A DNA stretch of 64,000 nt from Rhodeus uyekii (lineage: Eukaryota; Chordata; Actinopteri; Cypriniformes; Acheilognathidae), in the NCBI GenBank assembly GCA_037043235.1, contig JAWRVZ010000064.1, positions 3,384,501-3,448,500 of the forward strand, given 5' to 3'. Shown here one piece after another: positions 34,643-48,780 of the stretch; the first letter of the stretch is position 1; the number at the start of each line of letters is the position of its first letter. The position numbers and the translations under genes are program-made. Under the pieces are notes generated by a model that was not told the origin of the DNA, made no database searches, and saw only the letters and a program-made list of their open reading frames with translations.

Positions 34643-36967
34643 TCTCCAGATAAGTATATTGGTGACTGGTAGCTATATATATATTAAAAAATATTTAAAA
34701 AAAATTATATATATCTATATATATACAGAACAAAATACTGGGAACAAAATTGACCAATTTATTTGATAATTTACTTGTAGAGGATATTTTATTTTGTATA
34801 TATATATATTAAAGACAAAAAAAAAATCTTTTTAAAATAGATTAGATAGATTCTATCTACCTGATTTTTATTTTTGCAATAACACACACTGATTAACATA
34901 CATTTTAAACAGGTGCTTATGGGTGCTCTGTACATAAACATATATTTCCGTGTAGTTGTGCTGCCTTTGAGCGATTCATCTGTTGGCAGACACCTGTTCA
35001 GAACACACCTGCTGAAATGGTTTTGTGTGAGCGCACCTGTCCAGATCCACATGCACAAGTCAGAGCCAAGAGCCGCAGAACACATTAATAATTGCATCTT
35101 GATTTGTGGCTTAATATTTAAAGTGTCCCACCATCACCACCCTGCAGCCTGCCAGGGACTCTGCAATCTGTCATTACAAACATTTAGTTCAGATCTCTCA
35201 CTTCTCAAGGCTGTGTTTCCTGGAATCATATATCCCTCTGTCACAGAAACACACTACACATAAGTAATGACAACATCATCTGGATTTATCCTTTACTTTA
35301 CTCAGCAGCAAAACAAGGCTGGGCTCATACTAACGAGTTTTCACCGCTGTTGATCGATGTGCTTGGAAGCTCAATGATATTGTAGGCATTTCGATGAAGG
35401 AACTCGAGGAAGAGGCTATTTGGTGTTCTCTCTGTGTTAAAGGTATTATTAACAGTTTTCTTAAAAATGAAACCATCTCTGAGGCCTAGAATATCTGTGA
35501 ACATGAGTAAATCTAACAAAAAAACACAAGGTTATATTCCCCCCTAAAATCAAACGATTATTATTATTATTATTATTGTTGTTGTTTTTATTGTGCACAA
35601 GATGCACAAACAAAGTTTTCAAGTGATTCACCCAACTAATCTGTTTGCAGAGAGTGGAAGGAGGTTATTTTGAACAGGTGTGCAGCAGACAATCTCATAA
35701 CCTGGCCAAAACTTACAGTAAATTGGCAGTTAGTATCAAACAGCTGTTTATTTCTCCAGTCACTCATTTGTTGCAAAAAAGTCATAATCATAATTACACA
35801 GCACAGTCTGTTAAGGACAGAAAAATCAACCTTTTTGCCATCTATAATCATTATGACCAAACTACGATTGTAATCATTAATACATTTTTTGCAAAGGCTA
35901 AAACTAGAATAAAATTGGGGAAAAAACCCTAAAATTAGCAGTTTTCATAAGAACCAAAAATAAACTGAAACATTAAATGTGAACTGCAATATGAACAAAA
36001 ACGGAAAGCTAAAATTACAGGGAAATATTTTTATATTGATTTTATGGTGAATATAACCAATATATTCTCGATATATACTGATTTAATTATCGTCATCAAT
36101 TACAACAAAGGATTAAAAAAAAATTATTTGTCATTTTTTTGTTTAGTTTTAACAATGCAATGTATCTGCACAATATATATATATATATACTGAATATATT
36201 TACCGCAGTTAAAATAAGCTTATATCTTGATTTGTTTTTGTATCCGTTTATTACTGCAGCCTAATAAAGCTTAAGACGTGAAACAAAATATGTATAAATG
36301 GGGTATGATATTTTAGCGATACATCAGAGCCTAAAGAAAATAAATAAATAAACAAATCCTGTATAATTCAAGCACTTGGTTTATTTGTCCAGATTGTGGT
36401 CTGTCTGATAGCATTGCTCTGCTGCGGCCCTAAGGCTGGGAGTCCAGCTATATGCAACGGAAGGCCAGATCACGCTTTCTTAAACAATGAAAACACATTA
36501 TTAGGTCAATGCCCTGGAAACCCAGGTATTTACCTTGCCAGCTTCGCTCAGCGCCTGAGGACAAACAAAAGTAGGGCACTAAATAGCTTTAACCTTATTC
36601 TGCTTCTTTCCATCTCATGTTGTCTCTCTCTATATATATTTCTATAAGAGTTTAAGAACGATCCTCTCTCAAAGGACTCACTTACCCTCTCAGAAGACTT
36701 TTCATTAAAATTTAAAGGCCACTCAGAAAAGGTCACTGCTCTGTTGGCCAGATTAAGAGCTGTGAAGACAGAGAACATTAGTTTGAATATGTCTGTTTGT
36801 CATCACAGAAGCCATCGCTCTTAATGCTGGTGAAGGCCTGCTGTTAGGAGAGCAATTAGGTGCTTGCAGGACTTGTAATAATTATGTGCCTATAACTTTG
36901 CATCCCTCTTTTCTTACAGTCACACACCAGTATGTTTCAAGACTGTATGTGTATATGTGTGTGTGGT
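34643..36967. other. unassigned DNA, several short AT runs
   Basis: No gene recognised. Short AT microsatellites at about 34672-34725, 34796-34811 and 36172-36190; a TTA run near 35561-35576. The block 36800-36915 is non-repetitive. Confidence 0.45.
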
Positions 36968-37152
36968 TCCGGTAAGTGTCCCCATAAGGATAATAGTACC
37001 AGTAATTTTTGAGCTTATGAGGAGATGTTTTGGTCCCCATGAGGAAATCTTATTAAGCTTATAAATCATACAGAATGATGTTATTTAAAAATTTAAAAAT
37101 GCAGGAAATTTCCTGTGAGGGCTATGTTTATATGTAGGGCTAGGGTATAGAT
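36968..37152 (+). repeat. cyprinid GTCCCCATAAGGATA-type repeat
   Basis: GTGTCCCCATAAGGATAATA, then TTTTGGTCCCCATGAGGAAA and CATACAGAATGATGTTATTT are in the order of a dispersed cyprinid repeat known to me. The distal part of the same repeat lies at 7565-7680. Confidence 0.6.
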
Positions 37153-37404
37153 TAAACTGTTCATAGCTCATAAAATATACTAAATCATATCATAACAAAT
37201 CATGAAAGTACTAAAATCATAATGTCCATGAAGAGTTTCCATAAAACAGGGAAATGTCAGATGCCACTAAACATATTAGAATGCCTTTTCATATAAGCCA
37301 TTTTCCATTAAAGATTGATTTGTTTCACTAGGGTGAAAGTTTCTAAATTTGAGAACAAGGAACAATAACTGAGTACAATTGAAAATGTTGTCACAAGTCA
37401 TGTG
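37153..37404. other. unassigned AT-rich DNA
   Basis: Nothing recognised. Confidence 0.5.
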
Positions 37405-37757
37405 TGTCACAGTTTCTTCATGTTGTTCACATCCAGGTCCTTTCTGAAGAGAGTTTCCATGTGAAACCTGCTGCTGCCTCCTCGTCCTCTGTTTTGCACT
37501 CCATGCCAAATGCGTGACAATGTGAACTTTGGTATGTGTCACAGTCTCGCCATGTCTCATCTCGCTCCTCCTGTGTGTCCCTTCTGCGTTCCCGTCGACT
37601 ATTATGTCAGCCACTCCCTCTTGTCATTCCTGCCTATTTAATACCTCATGGTCTCCCTAGTCCTTGTCTCTTATTGACGTTACATGTTTCTTGTGTGTGG
37701 ATGTATTCCTGATTCCGAGTTTGCACTGTTGAGTGCCGTTTTGTTCTCTCGTGACAG
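37405..37757 (+). mobile_element. Gypsy-type LTR pieces, two starts
   Basis: TGTCACAGTTTCTTCATG at 37405 and TGTCACAGTCTCGCCATG at 37537 are two copies of the same LTR opening, so one partial LTR lies in front of another. The second continues through CCTATTTAATACC (promoter-like) to the hairpin GCACT-GTTG-AGTGC at 37723-37736 and then breaks off near 37757, before any polyadenylation signal. Confidence 0.6.
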
Positions 37758-38471
37758 TATTGTTTGTAGTTAGTACTTATCAAATAGTATTAGCATTTAT
37801 CAAAATAATTGAAATTTGTTTTTAAAAAAGTCATTAACCTAAAAATTTGGTGTTTTGATTTTTTTTAAATAACAACAATTTAACGATTACTAAATTGAAC
37901 TGAATTTTCTTTTCTTACAAGAATACAATGCAACCCCAAACCACTCCCACCCCTGGTAGAAAAAATTAATATAGAAATAAAATACTGAGAACCTATATAT
38001 AAAAAATAAATAAAAAAAATACTGTACAAAGAATACAATATCACAATATCAATATCAATTTGAATGCCATTTATCCACAGTCTTAATGTTGGCTCCATGT
38101 ATTTGAGAGGTTCCATAGATTTCCAACAAAGACAGTCCATGTTGGTCTGTCTTGTGAGGAGGATTTCAGCAATTGACAGTGTTTTTTATATAATATAATG
38201 TAATGAGAGCATCTAACAATAAACATATTTGTTGAATGGATAAGGTAAAACTCAAAATGTTAATGAACTCTTCAAAAAGTAATTTCAGAGAAAATTACTA
38301 AAAATAAATAAATGTTTGCAGCTATTTGTTGATTGTTGAAAACAGTTTGCCGATATTTGTAACATATAATGTGTATATTTGCATGCAAATGACTTTAGTA
38401 TAATGCATTTCTCTCAACTGCTGGTCTCAAAATAAATTACTTTTGGAGAAAATCTCACATTTTTGCACCTT
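37758..38471. other. unassigned AT-rich DNA
   Basis: Nothing recognised. Confidence 0.5.
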
Positions 38472-39540
<1,069 letters not shown>

Positions 39541-39555
39541 TTGGTCTGTTTAATT

Positions 39556-40225
39556 AGTACAATTGCTGACATTCACATTCCTTGCATTTCAGTGTATCCA
39601 CAACAGACAGATGAACGTCAATTCAGTGTATGTTATTTTAGTAGTGAAACTAAATAAATACTTTAAGCAAGCATCTTTTCTTCATCTTTTTTAGGTCATT
39701 GCTTAGTTACAGCAGTAAAATTTGCAAGCATAGAGCAGTTGGAAGTCAAATAATTACAAGTTAAAAGAGAACTGCAGGGGGCAGCGATACGGGGGCGGAA
39801 TCAAATTCAGGTTTAAACCAAACAATCAAACCAAATGTGAAAACAGCCTTAGCCTGTAGTGTTGATATGCAAATTGTAATCCCAAACCTCCACTATTTGT
39901 CCACTGAAGGCACAAACTAACAGTTCTTAGCTCATTAAGCAACTGATCTAGATCTCATTTGTCTTTGCACAAATAATCCTCATTGCATCAATAATTCACC
40001 TATTCTTCTGATCCTCTCGCCAGATTAATTACCCCGCTGGACTTGTGTTCCCAATCCTGTAATGTTTTGCCCTCTCTTTGTGTGATTTGTAATTCTGTAA
40101 TCACAAGGCAATATCAGAAATTAGTGCATTACTTCATCTTCTTTGTCAAAGAGCCCATCCCATAGTCTCTAAATGTTCTGGTGTGTATGGATATGACTAT
40201 CTTCTGCCACACAAAAATCATAATA
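39556..40225. other. unassigned DNA, possible conserved block
   Basis: The first 50 bases may be the outer end of the Tc1 element. The stretch 39870-40140 is non-repetitive, with TAATTA-type words; it looks like conserved noncoding sequence but this is untested. Confidence 0.4.
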
Positions 40226-40495
40226 TAACACTTTATTTTGATGGTTTACTTTAGACATTCTTCTAACTACAGGTAACTTTGCAACCACATGTAAACAACA
40301 AGTCATTAGAGACGTAGACTGTCTGCTTAACATGTGCTAATGCTTTCTTTTTTCCATGCAAAAGACATTCTACTGGCTATAAGTAACTTTACAAGTATAT
40401 GTCAACTTATTCTACTAATCCCGTTAGTTGACAGTTGCAAAGTGACTTACCGTTAGTAGGTAGAATATCTACAGTAGACTATCGAACCAATCCAG
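40226..40495. repeat. cyprinid ACACTTTATTTTGATGG-type repeat
   Basis: AACACTTTATTTTGATGG, TAGACATTCTTCTAACTA and AAGTAACTTTACAAG are parts of an abundant cyprinid DNA-transposon-derived repeat. The distal side has inverted versions (TTGCAAAGTGACTTAC), as expected of its palindromic structure. Confidence 0.6.
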
Positions 40496-41776
40496 CGTTA
40501 TCACATTATCCTAACATGCTGTAAAAGTTGAGGTGTTATCATCACCTACTATTCACCAGTTAGTCAAAGCAGATTGTGCAACAAAAGTCCTTTTCATACT
40601 GTTGACTTTCCACGTTTAATCTAAACGAGTGGATGACCTTTCATTACCCAGACTTTCATTCATTTCTGTAGTGGTTCTGTGAGCCTCTTAGCTCGGCGCC
40701 ATTATGATCAATACACCCCTTCAACTATTCTGAAGACCTTGTACAGTAAGTGCTTTAAGTAAGAAAAAAAGATTAGATAGCATAGAGCTCAGCAAATAGC
40801 TAAATTATGCCTGATTCTGCAAGGTGGCCAACAAGGGAAAGTGTTTGTGTGAAGAGTTAAAGCACAAAGATGCTAAGTGTTAATTAGTTATTGATCCAAT
40901 TTAGCTGATGATTTCCTATCTAGTGTGAAAAAGAGACGTTTGAGTCTCTGAGTAATACACTGTTCCTCAAAATTACGGCCTTCATTTAAGGCCTGTCACA
41001 TTATCCTGCACGTGTCATGAGTCTCAAAACAGTCCAGAGATATCAAAAATGTTTAGATGTCATAAACTCTTTATACACTTTAAAAGTTATTATTCAAAGT
41101 TTTACATTTTACAGAGTAATGCAATTTCACTCTTTCTACTTCAAAATGTCATGTTTAATTCAACGTGTTAGTTGTTGTTTCTTCATAATTACTGTATGTG
41201 AAGATTTTACTTGCAATTTATGAATGAAAATGGTTTAAAAGTAAATCCTACATCGTTCACAGGACATGTTCTGTCTATATATTGTTTGATCAAGCACTGG
41301 GCCAGCCTGATGTTGAGATAAAGTTAATTTCCTTCAAACCAAGCTGAAACATAATAAGGCCTTGCTGGGAAGATCTCTGATATTAATGGCTGGCTGTCGT
41401 AGACTACCTAATAGTGTGTTTAGAAAAAAGGAGCGCTGCACTTGCACAAATTGGTACATTATCTTCTCATCATCTTACACCCAACCCACAAAACAAGGAA
41501 TTCTGTGATGTGCTACAATCAATGTGATACACCCCATTTACTGGAAACTCTGCATTTCCAGTGAGAGCAAGGCCTGTTGCTAATTACTTAGTGCTTGTAA
41601 TTACACTGTCAGGGATTTTTATTTTTTTATTTTTTATTATCACACCAAAATTAACAAAAGAGAGAACTGAGTCATATCCAGAGGAGTTATTGTTAACTAA
41701 AACAACTAAAAGGTAATTTATTGTTAATTGAATTACAGCTGAAATAAATTCCGATCCAAATATTAGAGAAAATGTC
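40496..41776. other. unassigned DNA
   Basis: No gene or recognised repeat; non-repetitive around 41280-41400. Confidence 0.45.
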
Positions 41777-41948
41777 ATGGGCAGAGCTCCCTCATGGGCA
41801 GAGCTCCGACATGTAATATGATGAACTTCGGGTGACTCGAGTTCGAATCCCAGCTTGTAGAACTTTTCCGATCCCATCACACCCGTTTTCTCACTTCGCT
41901 CCCTGTCTACAATATAATGTCCTATTGCAAAACTGCAAAAATAAATAA

Positions 41949-41953
<5 letters not shown>
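41777..41953 (+). mobile_element. tRNA-derived SINE of a second type
   Basis: CATGGGCAGAGCTCC occurs twice (41777 and 41794), then a box B-like CGAGTTCGAATCCC, then TTCCGATCCCATCACACC and an A-rich AAATAAATAAAT tail. The head is a decayed tRNA promoter; the tail differs from the TTTATCCAAAGCG family. Confidence 0.6.

Positions 41954-42022
<69 letters not shown>
41953..42022. repeat. (AT)n microsatellite
   Basis: About 35 AT units extending directly from the SINE tail. Confidence 0.95.
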
Positions 42023-42024
<2 letters not shown>

Positions 42025-42445
42025 GTATAAAGCATTTGACCTGCTGGGATGCTTTTCAAAGAAAATTGCATTCATACATAGAGAAACGTTGCTCCACCTA
42101 TTTTGATATGTGTATGATGTGGAAGTTGCACAGGTTAGTTGCTGTAATGAAACATGACTCTTGAATCTTGGGCCTAAAAAAGTAAACAGCCTAAAATGCC
42201 ATGTACTCTTCTATAGTAGTCATTAATATTAGAAAAATTATCCTCTAATCCTCATTACAAATAACTGCATCATCACACAGTCATTGTGTGCATTTCAGAG
42301 CAATATGGTGGCAACTGGCCTGGATGAACAATTACACAAAAAACCAAAAAAAAATGAAGCGGACACATGACAGCTGTCAGACCAAAGAAAATTAGCAACA
42401 TAGATTTTTTGACATTTTCACAGCAGCCGATTAAAAGAATATAAA
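42023..42445. other. unassigned DNA
   Basis: Nothing recognised. Confidence 0.5.
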
Positions 42446-42801
42446 TGTCACACTATGGTTAGTGTGTGATGTGGAGACACGTAGCAGAAACAGCTGGTTC
42501 AAACTATCTTTATTCAAAAACCGGAAAACAAAAGACTTTAAATATAACAGAACCGCCACTCTCTGGTGCAAACTCACAGAGGAAACAAGGAGAACCACGA
42601 ACGGATCACAACATCCACACAGTAATTTGATGTTAAACACATGAAACGTCAAGAACCGACAAGGACAATGGAGAACATGAAGGTATAAATAGACGGGGAA
42701 ACAAGGAGCACCTGGCACAACAAAAAAGGAGGAGTAGTTGACGTGACAATCTACGGAAACACAGAAGGATCACACGGGAGGAACACAACATAACTGTTAC
42801 A
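42446..42801 (-). mobile_element. solo Gypsy-type LTR, 356 bp
   Basis: On the minus strand it starts TGTAACAGTTATG and ends ACCATAGTGTGACA. A TATA-like CTATTTATACC lies in the promoter position and an AATAAAGATAG polyadenylation-type signal near the end. The five-base flanks ATAAA (42441-42445) and ATAAC (42802-42806) match at four of five positions. No internal region adjoins, so it is a solo LTR. Confidence 0.75.
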
Positions 42802-43819
42802 ATAACAGACTGTAATAATTGTATGATTTGTGAAAAAATTCACAATTATGCAGAATTGCCGCATAATGGTTGCTGAGTTTACTAGTAATCCTGCAAAATT
42901 AGTTTTTTTTTTCCTTTTTCAAATGAATCGCAACATATTTAAAGCAAAGGTAAAGTTTTTATTTCATTTTGAAATTAGTCTCTTGTTGACTTGCTATTGC
43001 TTGACCCTCTGCAGTTTAAAAGCTGGACCACCAATCACAGAACTCAAAGTGAACACCAAACAGACAGAACACCAAATACAAACTCAACGCAACATAACCT
43101 GAATAGGCAGATTTTAATGATTTATTTCCTCAAATAACATTAGAACTGATCAACTTTTTAAAAAAATATGATTTAAAAGTTTAGAAATATTACTTTTACA
43201 ACAGTCAATCCCTCTCTGAGGGCATCTATTGTTAGTTGTTACAATGAGGGAGAAAGGTTGGCATGCAGCAGGCTAAACCTCAAACCTCTGGGGAATAATT
43301 AGAAAAGCCTAATAAAAAAAGGTGAACTGAGGAGATTTAGCTGGCAAAAATAGTATGCAACAGGGCTTGTAATAAAATGAGAATCATCGTTTGCTTGGCT
43401 TGACCAATAGCCTGGCTTTATGGAAATGGAAAGACCTGAGGGATTTGAAATGTTATAAAAGCAACACAGAGATTGTGTTTGTATTACTCTAAAATGTGAT
43501 TAATCTATTTTATTGAACAGATAAATTTCCATATAGAGTTCATTGTAAAGCATTATCTATTGTATCATCTGGACCAATCAGCCATGCACTTATTCATTTG
43601 TAGTTTATCAAACAAATGTAACCATCATACCATCCTTCCTATTGCCTTTTCCACAAGTTCGTCATCTCTTCGTTCATCCTAGAACTACTGAGCCATCGAG
43701 ACTTTTTCCTGAGACTGCATATCCAGAAACTTGTTCAACAGCTTTAGCATTAGCTCACGGCACCACAGTAGCATGTTTGCTCAACTTGGTGAACAAATAT
43801 ATGGAGGAGACTATGGAAA
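42802..43819. other. unassigned DNA
   Basis: No gene recognised. The part 43230-43460 is non-repetitive. Confidence 0.45.
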
Positions 43820-44720
43820 AAACATGGGAATGACCCCGAGGAGTATCAAGACAAAAAACATGGTGGTACCAGTGGAGGGAGGAGCCAGGAGCTCACCCAA
43901 CTGAGGTGAAACCTGGAGAGGAAACCTAGGTGGGACTAAAGAGATGAAGAAGCAGGGTGACACCAATGGACTGTAGGGAAGAGGTGGGACCAAGGTGGAA
44001 ATGTGGGTTTGCTAAAGCCAGGTGGAGTCAAAGGGGTAAAGGGATGAGGAATATTCAGAAGCCCAGAAGTCCTTGGCACAACCAGAGTAATGAATGACAA
44101 AGGTAGAGCCGGGGGAACAAGGGAGCCTGATAAACGATGGACCAGAGTGGAAATGAGGGAGTGTGAACCCAACATGGAGCTGATGGGTTGACAGATCAAG
44201 GTGGAGTCCAGCATTCAGAGGTCCAAGGTGGAGTTACAGAATTGGCACACCCATGAAGAGATGCAAACCTGGAAGTCCAAAGTGGATTCAAGCAGCTGAA
44301 CGAGCACCTAATCAGAAAAGGATAAGACGAGGGACTGAATGGAGAGAGCAGAGACAGGGATGAGGAATGAGATGAGGAGTCAGGTGGGGTCACTAGAACG
44401 AGGATTGATGATGGAAGGATGTGGGCCAGGGAGTTTACAACTGAGTGGCAATGTTCTCCTCCTCCATTTTACTGACAGAGAATGGCGAGCCACAATGCAT
44501 GATCCGTTTATTGTACCAACATGCAAATGCTAGCTCCCACTGGTAGCAATCAGAAAAGGTGGTAATCCAGCCCACTCCAAAAAGACACTCTTCAAGGTGT
44601 CATCGCTGCAGGACACCAGGTGGCTGAGCTCGAGGAACTACACCATGTAGTCTTCCAAGGGATGGATTACTTGTGAGATGGAGCAGAGATGGTCTTGGCA
44701 GGGGAAAACACTGCTGAGAT
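43820..44720 (-). pseudogene. Gypsy-type gag-like remnant
   Basis: Read on the minus strand, 44720-44530 gives HLCSISQVIHPLEDYMV, then a stop, then FLELSHL and SVFLEWAGLPPFL, which resembles the gag-type domain of fish Ty3/Gypsy elements. The following 700 bases (down to about 43820) encode a proline- and serine-rich tail in several frames, ending near GVIPMFFP. Many stops break it. It is inferred to be retroelement-derived from that resemblance and the biased composition; no protease or polymerase follows. Confidence 0.5.
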
Positions 44721-44888
44721 TTCAACTAGAAACCAACGACCTGGAAACATTGCAACAAAAATAAAATGAAAAAAACAAAGAAAATCAGCAAAATCCTAGC
44801 AAAGTAAGAAAAACACTCTAAAACTCTAGTTTTTAATAATATTCTTTTGTATATCCCTGATAAGCTATACTGTAAAAAAAATAAATAA

Positions 44889-44892
<4 letters not shown>
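44721..44892. other. unassigned AT-rich DNA
   Basis: Nothing recognised; ends in AAATAAATAAAT next to the microsatellite. Confidence 0.5.

Positions 44893-44980
<88 letters not shown>
44893..44980. repeat. (AT)n microsatellite
   Basis: About 44 AT units after an AAATAAATAAAT lead, the same lead as at 41941. Confidence 0.97.
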
Positions 44981-44984
<4 letters not shown>

Positions 44985-45459
44985 GCACTACACAGTCATT
45001 CTCTTCTAGAAAAAGTAAAGGAACTATGACTCATTTGGGTTGGATTTTATTGCCCACAGGCATGTCAAATTGCATGCAAAAGGGTATTTCCCTCCATGTA
45101 AGAAAGGCAGTCAGGCTGAAGTGCAATAATTGCTTTTAAATTGTCCTTGTAAAACACTCATAGTTGGTCATTAGGCATACATGTAATACTAACACATGGA
45201 CCATTGGCAACATAAAAAAAAACACACACACAGGAAGCTTGAGTATAATGGTAAGATCAACTTCAAGAAAGCTTATTCATCATTAACAACAGCATTACAG
45301 TAAAAGAAACATGCTAACTAAGGCAAAATCAGTGCATGCCATTGTAGTCAAAATAAAATTAAACAACATTAACAAATATGACAAGACCAAATGTTTACTA
45401 AATTTAAAGGGATATTTTTGACAAAAGTGAACAACTATAAACTATTACAAAATGACAAA
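44981..45459. other. unassigned AT-rich DNA
   Basis: Nothing recognised. Confidence 0.5.
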
Positions 45460-45660
45460 AATGATAGAATACCATAAAATAGATTACATTACATTAACTA
45501 ATAAGAACCAACAATGAGTAGTATATCCTTTGCTAATTTTAGTTAATAAAAATGTTCTCGTTCACGTTAGTTCAAGGTGTATTAACTAATGTTAACAAAC
45601 ATCTTTTGACAGCAATAATGTATTAGTAAGTGTTGAGATTACTATTATTATTAAATAATA
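45460..45660. repeat. cyprinid TTAACTAATGTTAAC-type repeat
   Basis: GTTCACGTTAGTTCAAGG, GTATTAACTAATGTTAAC and AATGTATTAGTAAGTGTTG match a dispersed non-coding repeat known from cyprinids. Confidence 0.55.
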
Positions 45661-46334
45661 TTAATAAATTCTGTAGAAGTATTTTTATTTTATTTTTTTT
45701 AGCTAACTAGTCTTTATTTTATTTACAACTTCCGAAAAATAAGTGTATAGAGCCACACATGAAAGCCCAATATTCAATACAAGCCTGCTTTTTCTAATAG
45801 TCAGAACAGAGTAAATCAGTAGTGAATTATCATTTACTGCTATGAAAAATGAATGAAAACAGCACACACGCGTAGCATTTCTTCTACAAACACACACACA
45901 CACACAGGTTTTTTTTCATTATACGGAGATCCAAATTCAGCAGTTCTGCCTGGTCAGGGCCCATATATCAGGACCATGACAAATGGCTGACCTCGGGGTG
46001 AACGAGCAGCTCCATGGCGGATGTGGATCACGGCGGGACACCTTTGGCCAACCCACTGACCGACCCAATGCTCAGCAACCCCTGTGACATGAATTACCCC
46101 ACACACTCAGCAGAGTGCTGACAAGACAAAGTGGTTATGAATTATGAACACACATGCAGTAAATGCCTCCAGAGTTTGCTATACTCCTACAGATACACAC
46201 ACTACCATGTCAGTCTCTGATGTTCACGTGCACCGTGGTTCTGACACAGGTGCCAGCGTTCCAACATAGAATTCGGAAGTGCTGCACTCTGTTTACATTG
46301 TGAACAGCGTCGAAGACTGACATGGAAGAGAAAA
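45661..46334. other. unassigned DNA
   Basis: A short CA run near 45890-45906; otherwise nothing recognised. Confidence 0.5.
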
Positions 46335-46545
46335 AAAATTGTTGAATAAAGTTGTTATTCTTGTGTACAAATGCAGTCACATGGACTATGTCTTTGCTAC
46401 CATTTCAGGCCTTGAAAGTGGTAATGGCATTGCTGTCGATGAGTGTTCAGAAAACTCTCAGATTTCATCAAAAATTAATAAATTCTTAATTTGTGTTCCA
46501 AAGATGAACGAAGACATGAGGGTGAGGAATTAATGACAGAATTTT
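46335..46545 (-). repeat. cyprinid DNA-transposon-derived repeat fragment
   Basis: CAGTCACATGGACTATG, CAGGCCTTGAAAGTGG, GATGAACGAAGACATGAGGG and TTTTTATTTTTGGGTGAA occur in the order of a very common cyprinid repeat whose other end starts TTAAAGGG. The final 20 or so bases are lost. Confidence 0.7.
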
Positions 46546-47984
46546 TATTTTTGGGTGAAAATAAAGCTCATTAAGCCTTTAAGCTCTTAGTTTCCTCCAT
46601 TATTTGTTCAGTCTTGTTTTTGTTTTTGATTTACGTGGTTAATTTATATGTTGTTTCCTGGTAGATATGGATTTAGTCTGGTTTGGTTGTGCAATTTACT
46701 ATAGCCACAAACATTACAGCCATATTATTCATGTGTTATATAAAGACTCTGGCACATAATTTTTTTAATTGTGCTCTTTTAAACTGTGGACCTTGTTCGT
46801 GAAACACAAGCAAAAAAAAAATTTCTATGCAAATCCATCTTTGCTTTTCTATATATTGTTGCAACGAAACAATTTTCAATGAGCCTTGAGCTGCATCTAC
46901 GACACCCGACCAACCAAATAATCAATCACATCAAATTTAAATGCACTCTTTTTAAACAACAGCTGTCAGTCAAATGAGCTGGCCAGTAGATACATTTTAT
47001 TTTGAGCCTTAAAGCAGTAAAAAAATACGACAAGCCCAGGCAAAATCTCCCACCTCCAGAGAGATGGACCGCAGTTTCCCTCTGGATTATCCTGTCAGAG
47101 AACAGGCCACTGCTCATATATTGCATTTAAAGGTGGGGAAAATGACCAGCGCACTATTTGACCTGTTCCCAGCTTGCGTATGTTTTTCTTTTTAAGTGTG
47201 ACAACGACATTCTGCAGGTGACAGGGAAAGTGATTTACTGAATCCATAAATGAACTGTTTAAAGCAAGACGGAGAGCTCTGCAGCACAAAGTATCACTTG
47301 TAAACATAAGTCAGCGAGGGCTATTAAAGGCAATGGAATTGGGTTGTTAAGATGATGGACAGCTGCCAGGCTGACACTCCTCTGAAACACTGTCTAATTG
47401 TCTAGTCTTTAATATACTGCTGTATATTTAATTTTTCAGGGGGAAATGGGTAATGTATGCAGATTTCGAAGCATGAGATGATAAACAACCCAATCGCTTA
47501 TGCACTTGCATTCTATCAGTCGTTGACAATCCAGACAGATGTAGGGATGTGGACGTTCATGATCATGATATACATACCACAAGGCTTTTGTATGCTTGAA
47601 TCTGAGTGGATAAAAAATGTTCTAAGGTTAATTATTTTCAGGGAGACACATGGCTAAACTGTAGTGTGTAAGAAATTAGTTGCGTAAGAAATTAGTCCTA
47701 CACACAAGAGCGCTTTAAGGACAAAAGCTTAAGAAAAAAAATTCATAATCTGAACAATTTTTTAAGGTGTGGTAATCATATTATAAGCAGAATAACTGAC
47801 TCCAGGTCATTAAATTGTTAAAAAATAATGCACACTTTACATTGTGGCCACATTACCATCTCGTTGTGTGCACTACTTTACTGAATTATTCAATGGCCTG
47901 TCGTCAGTTATTCCTTACACACACACACACACAGGAAACAGTTAATGGCGCCAATCATCTAATCAATCATCAGCCTTTTAGCGG
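46546..47984. other. unassigned DNA
   Basis: A short CA run near 47918-47935; otherwise nothing recognised. Confidence 0.45.
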
Positions 47985-48309
47985 TGCGGTGTGCAAGGAC
48001 GAGGAGAGCAGGTTAAATGAAAACTCTTTATTCGAACAAAACAAAAGACTTTAAATATACAACCAAAAAAAGCACACTTTATGCAAAAACCTGGGGTTTA
48101 CTCAGAAACACGGAAAGGACATCCACTCACTAGAAAACATTGTCAACAATCGACAAAGACACGGGAAAACATGAGGGTTTATATACAGGAGGAGATAGGG
48201 AACCGGTGATGAGACTAACAAGGAACATTTGACACAACAGGTGAAGGAAATGACACGGGAAGTATAAGGAATGAAAAAGGAAGTGAAGCGACACGAGAGG
48301 ACTGTGACA
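47985..48309 (-). mobile_element. Gypsy-type LTR next to a Tc1-like fragment
   Basis: On the minus strand it starts TGTCACAGTCCTCTCGTG and contains the TATA-like TATATAAACC (about 48178-48187). It has a GAATAAAGAG polyadenylation-type signal near 48032 and ends near GCACACCGC. It belongs to the TGTCACAG family. Its start abuts the Tc1-like reading frame exactly where that frame stops matching its family. The far edge is approximate and the stem-loop is poorly kept. Confidence 0.65.
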
Positions 48310-48780
48310 CAGCCATCATCATCATCTAAAAACTGCCTACATGCTTTAGTTACATGAGGCAAGGCATTATCATGTACCAGGAGAAACCACGGGACAACTG
48401 CACCAGCATAAGCTCTGACAATGGATCTGATGATTTCATCCTGGAACCTAACAGCAGGTGGGAAATCATTGGCTAGCAAATGGAGGATCTGGCACTTTTG
48501 CCACATATACTCAGTGTGAACCTCCTCTCATTCATGAAGGGAACAGGGTACCAATGGTGGACTCACCATTTCTGGTAAATGCCAGTGCCAACAAGCTGCA
48601 GATGTCCCATAGTTTGGTCTGAAACATGTACACCTGTTTCCTGCTGGAGGTCATTTTGTAGGGCTGTGGCAGTGCTTCTGTTCCTCCTCGAACCAAGGAG
48701 CAGAAACCAGTCCTGTTGCTGGGTTGTTGCCCTTTTAAGTCCCTGTCCAACTCTCCTCATATCACAGTCAGGGCCACATT
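48310..48780 (-). pseudogene. Tc1-like transposase remnant
   Basis: Minus-strand reading gives an upstream part with TALQNDLQQETGVHVSDQTM (about 48690-48600), then after a deletion RSIVRAYAGAVVPWFLLVHD and NALPHVTKACRQFLDDDDG (48440-48312). The second catalytic aspartate (in VHDNALPH) is present; the first (DESRF region) and the final glutamate are missing. The frame ends where the LTR on its left begins. Same family as 13130-13870 but in the opposite orientation. Confidence 0.75.
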
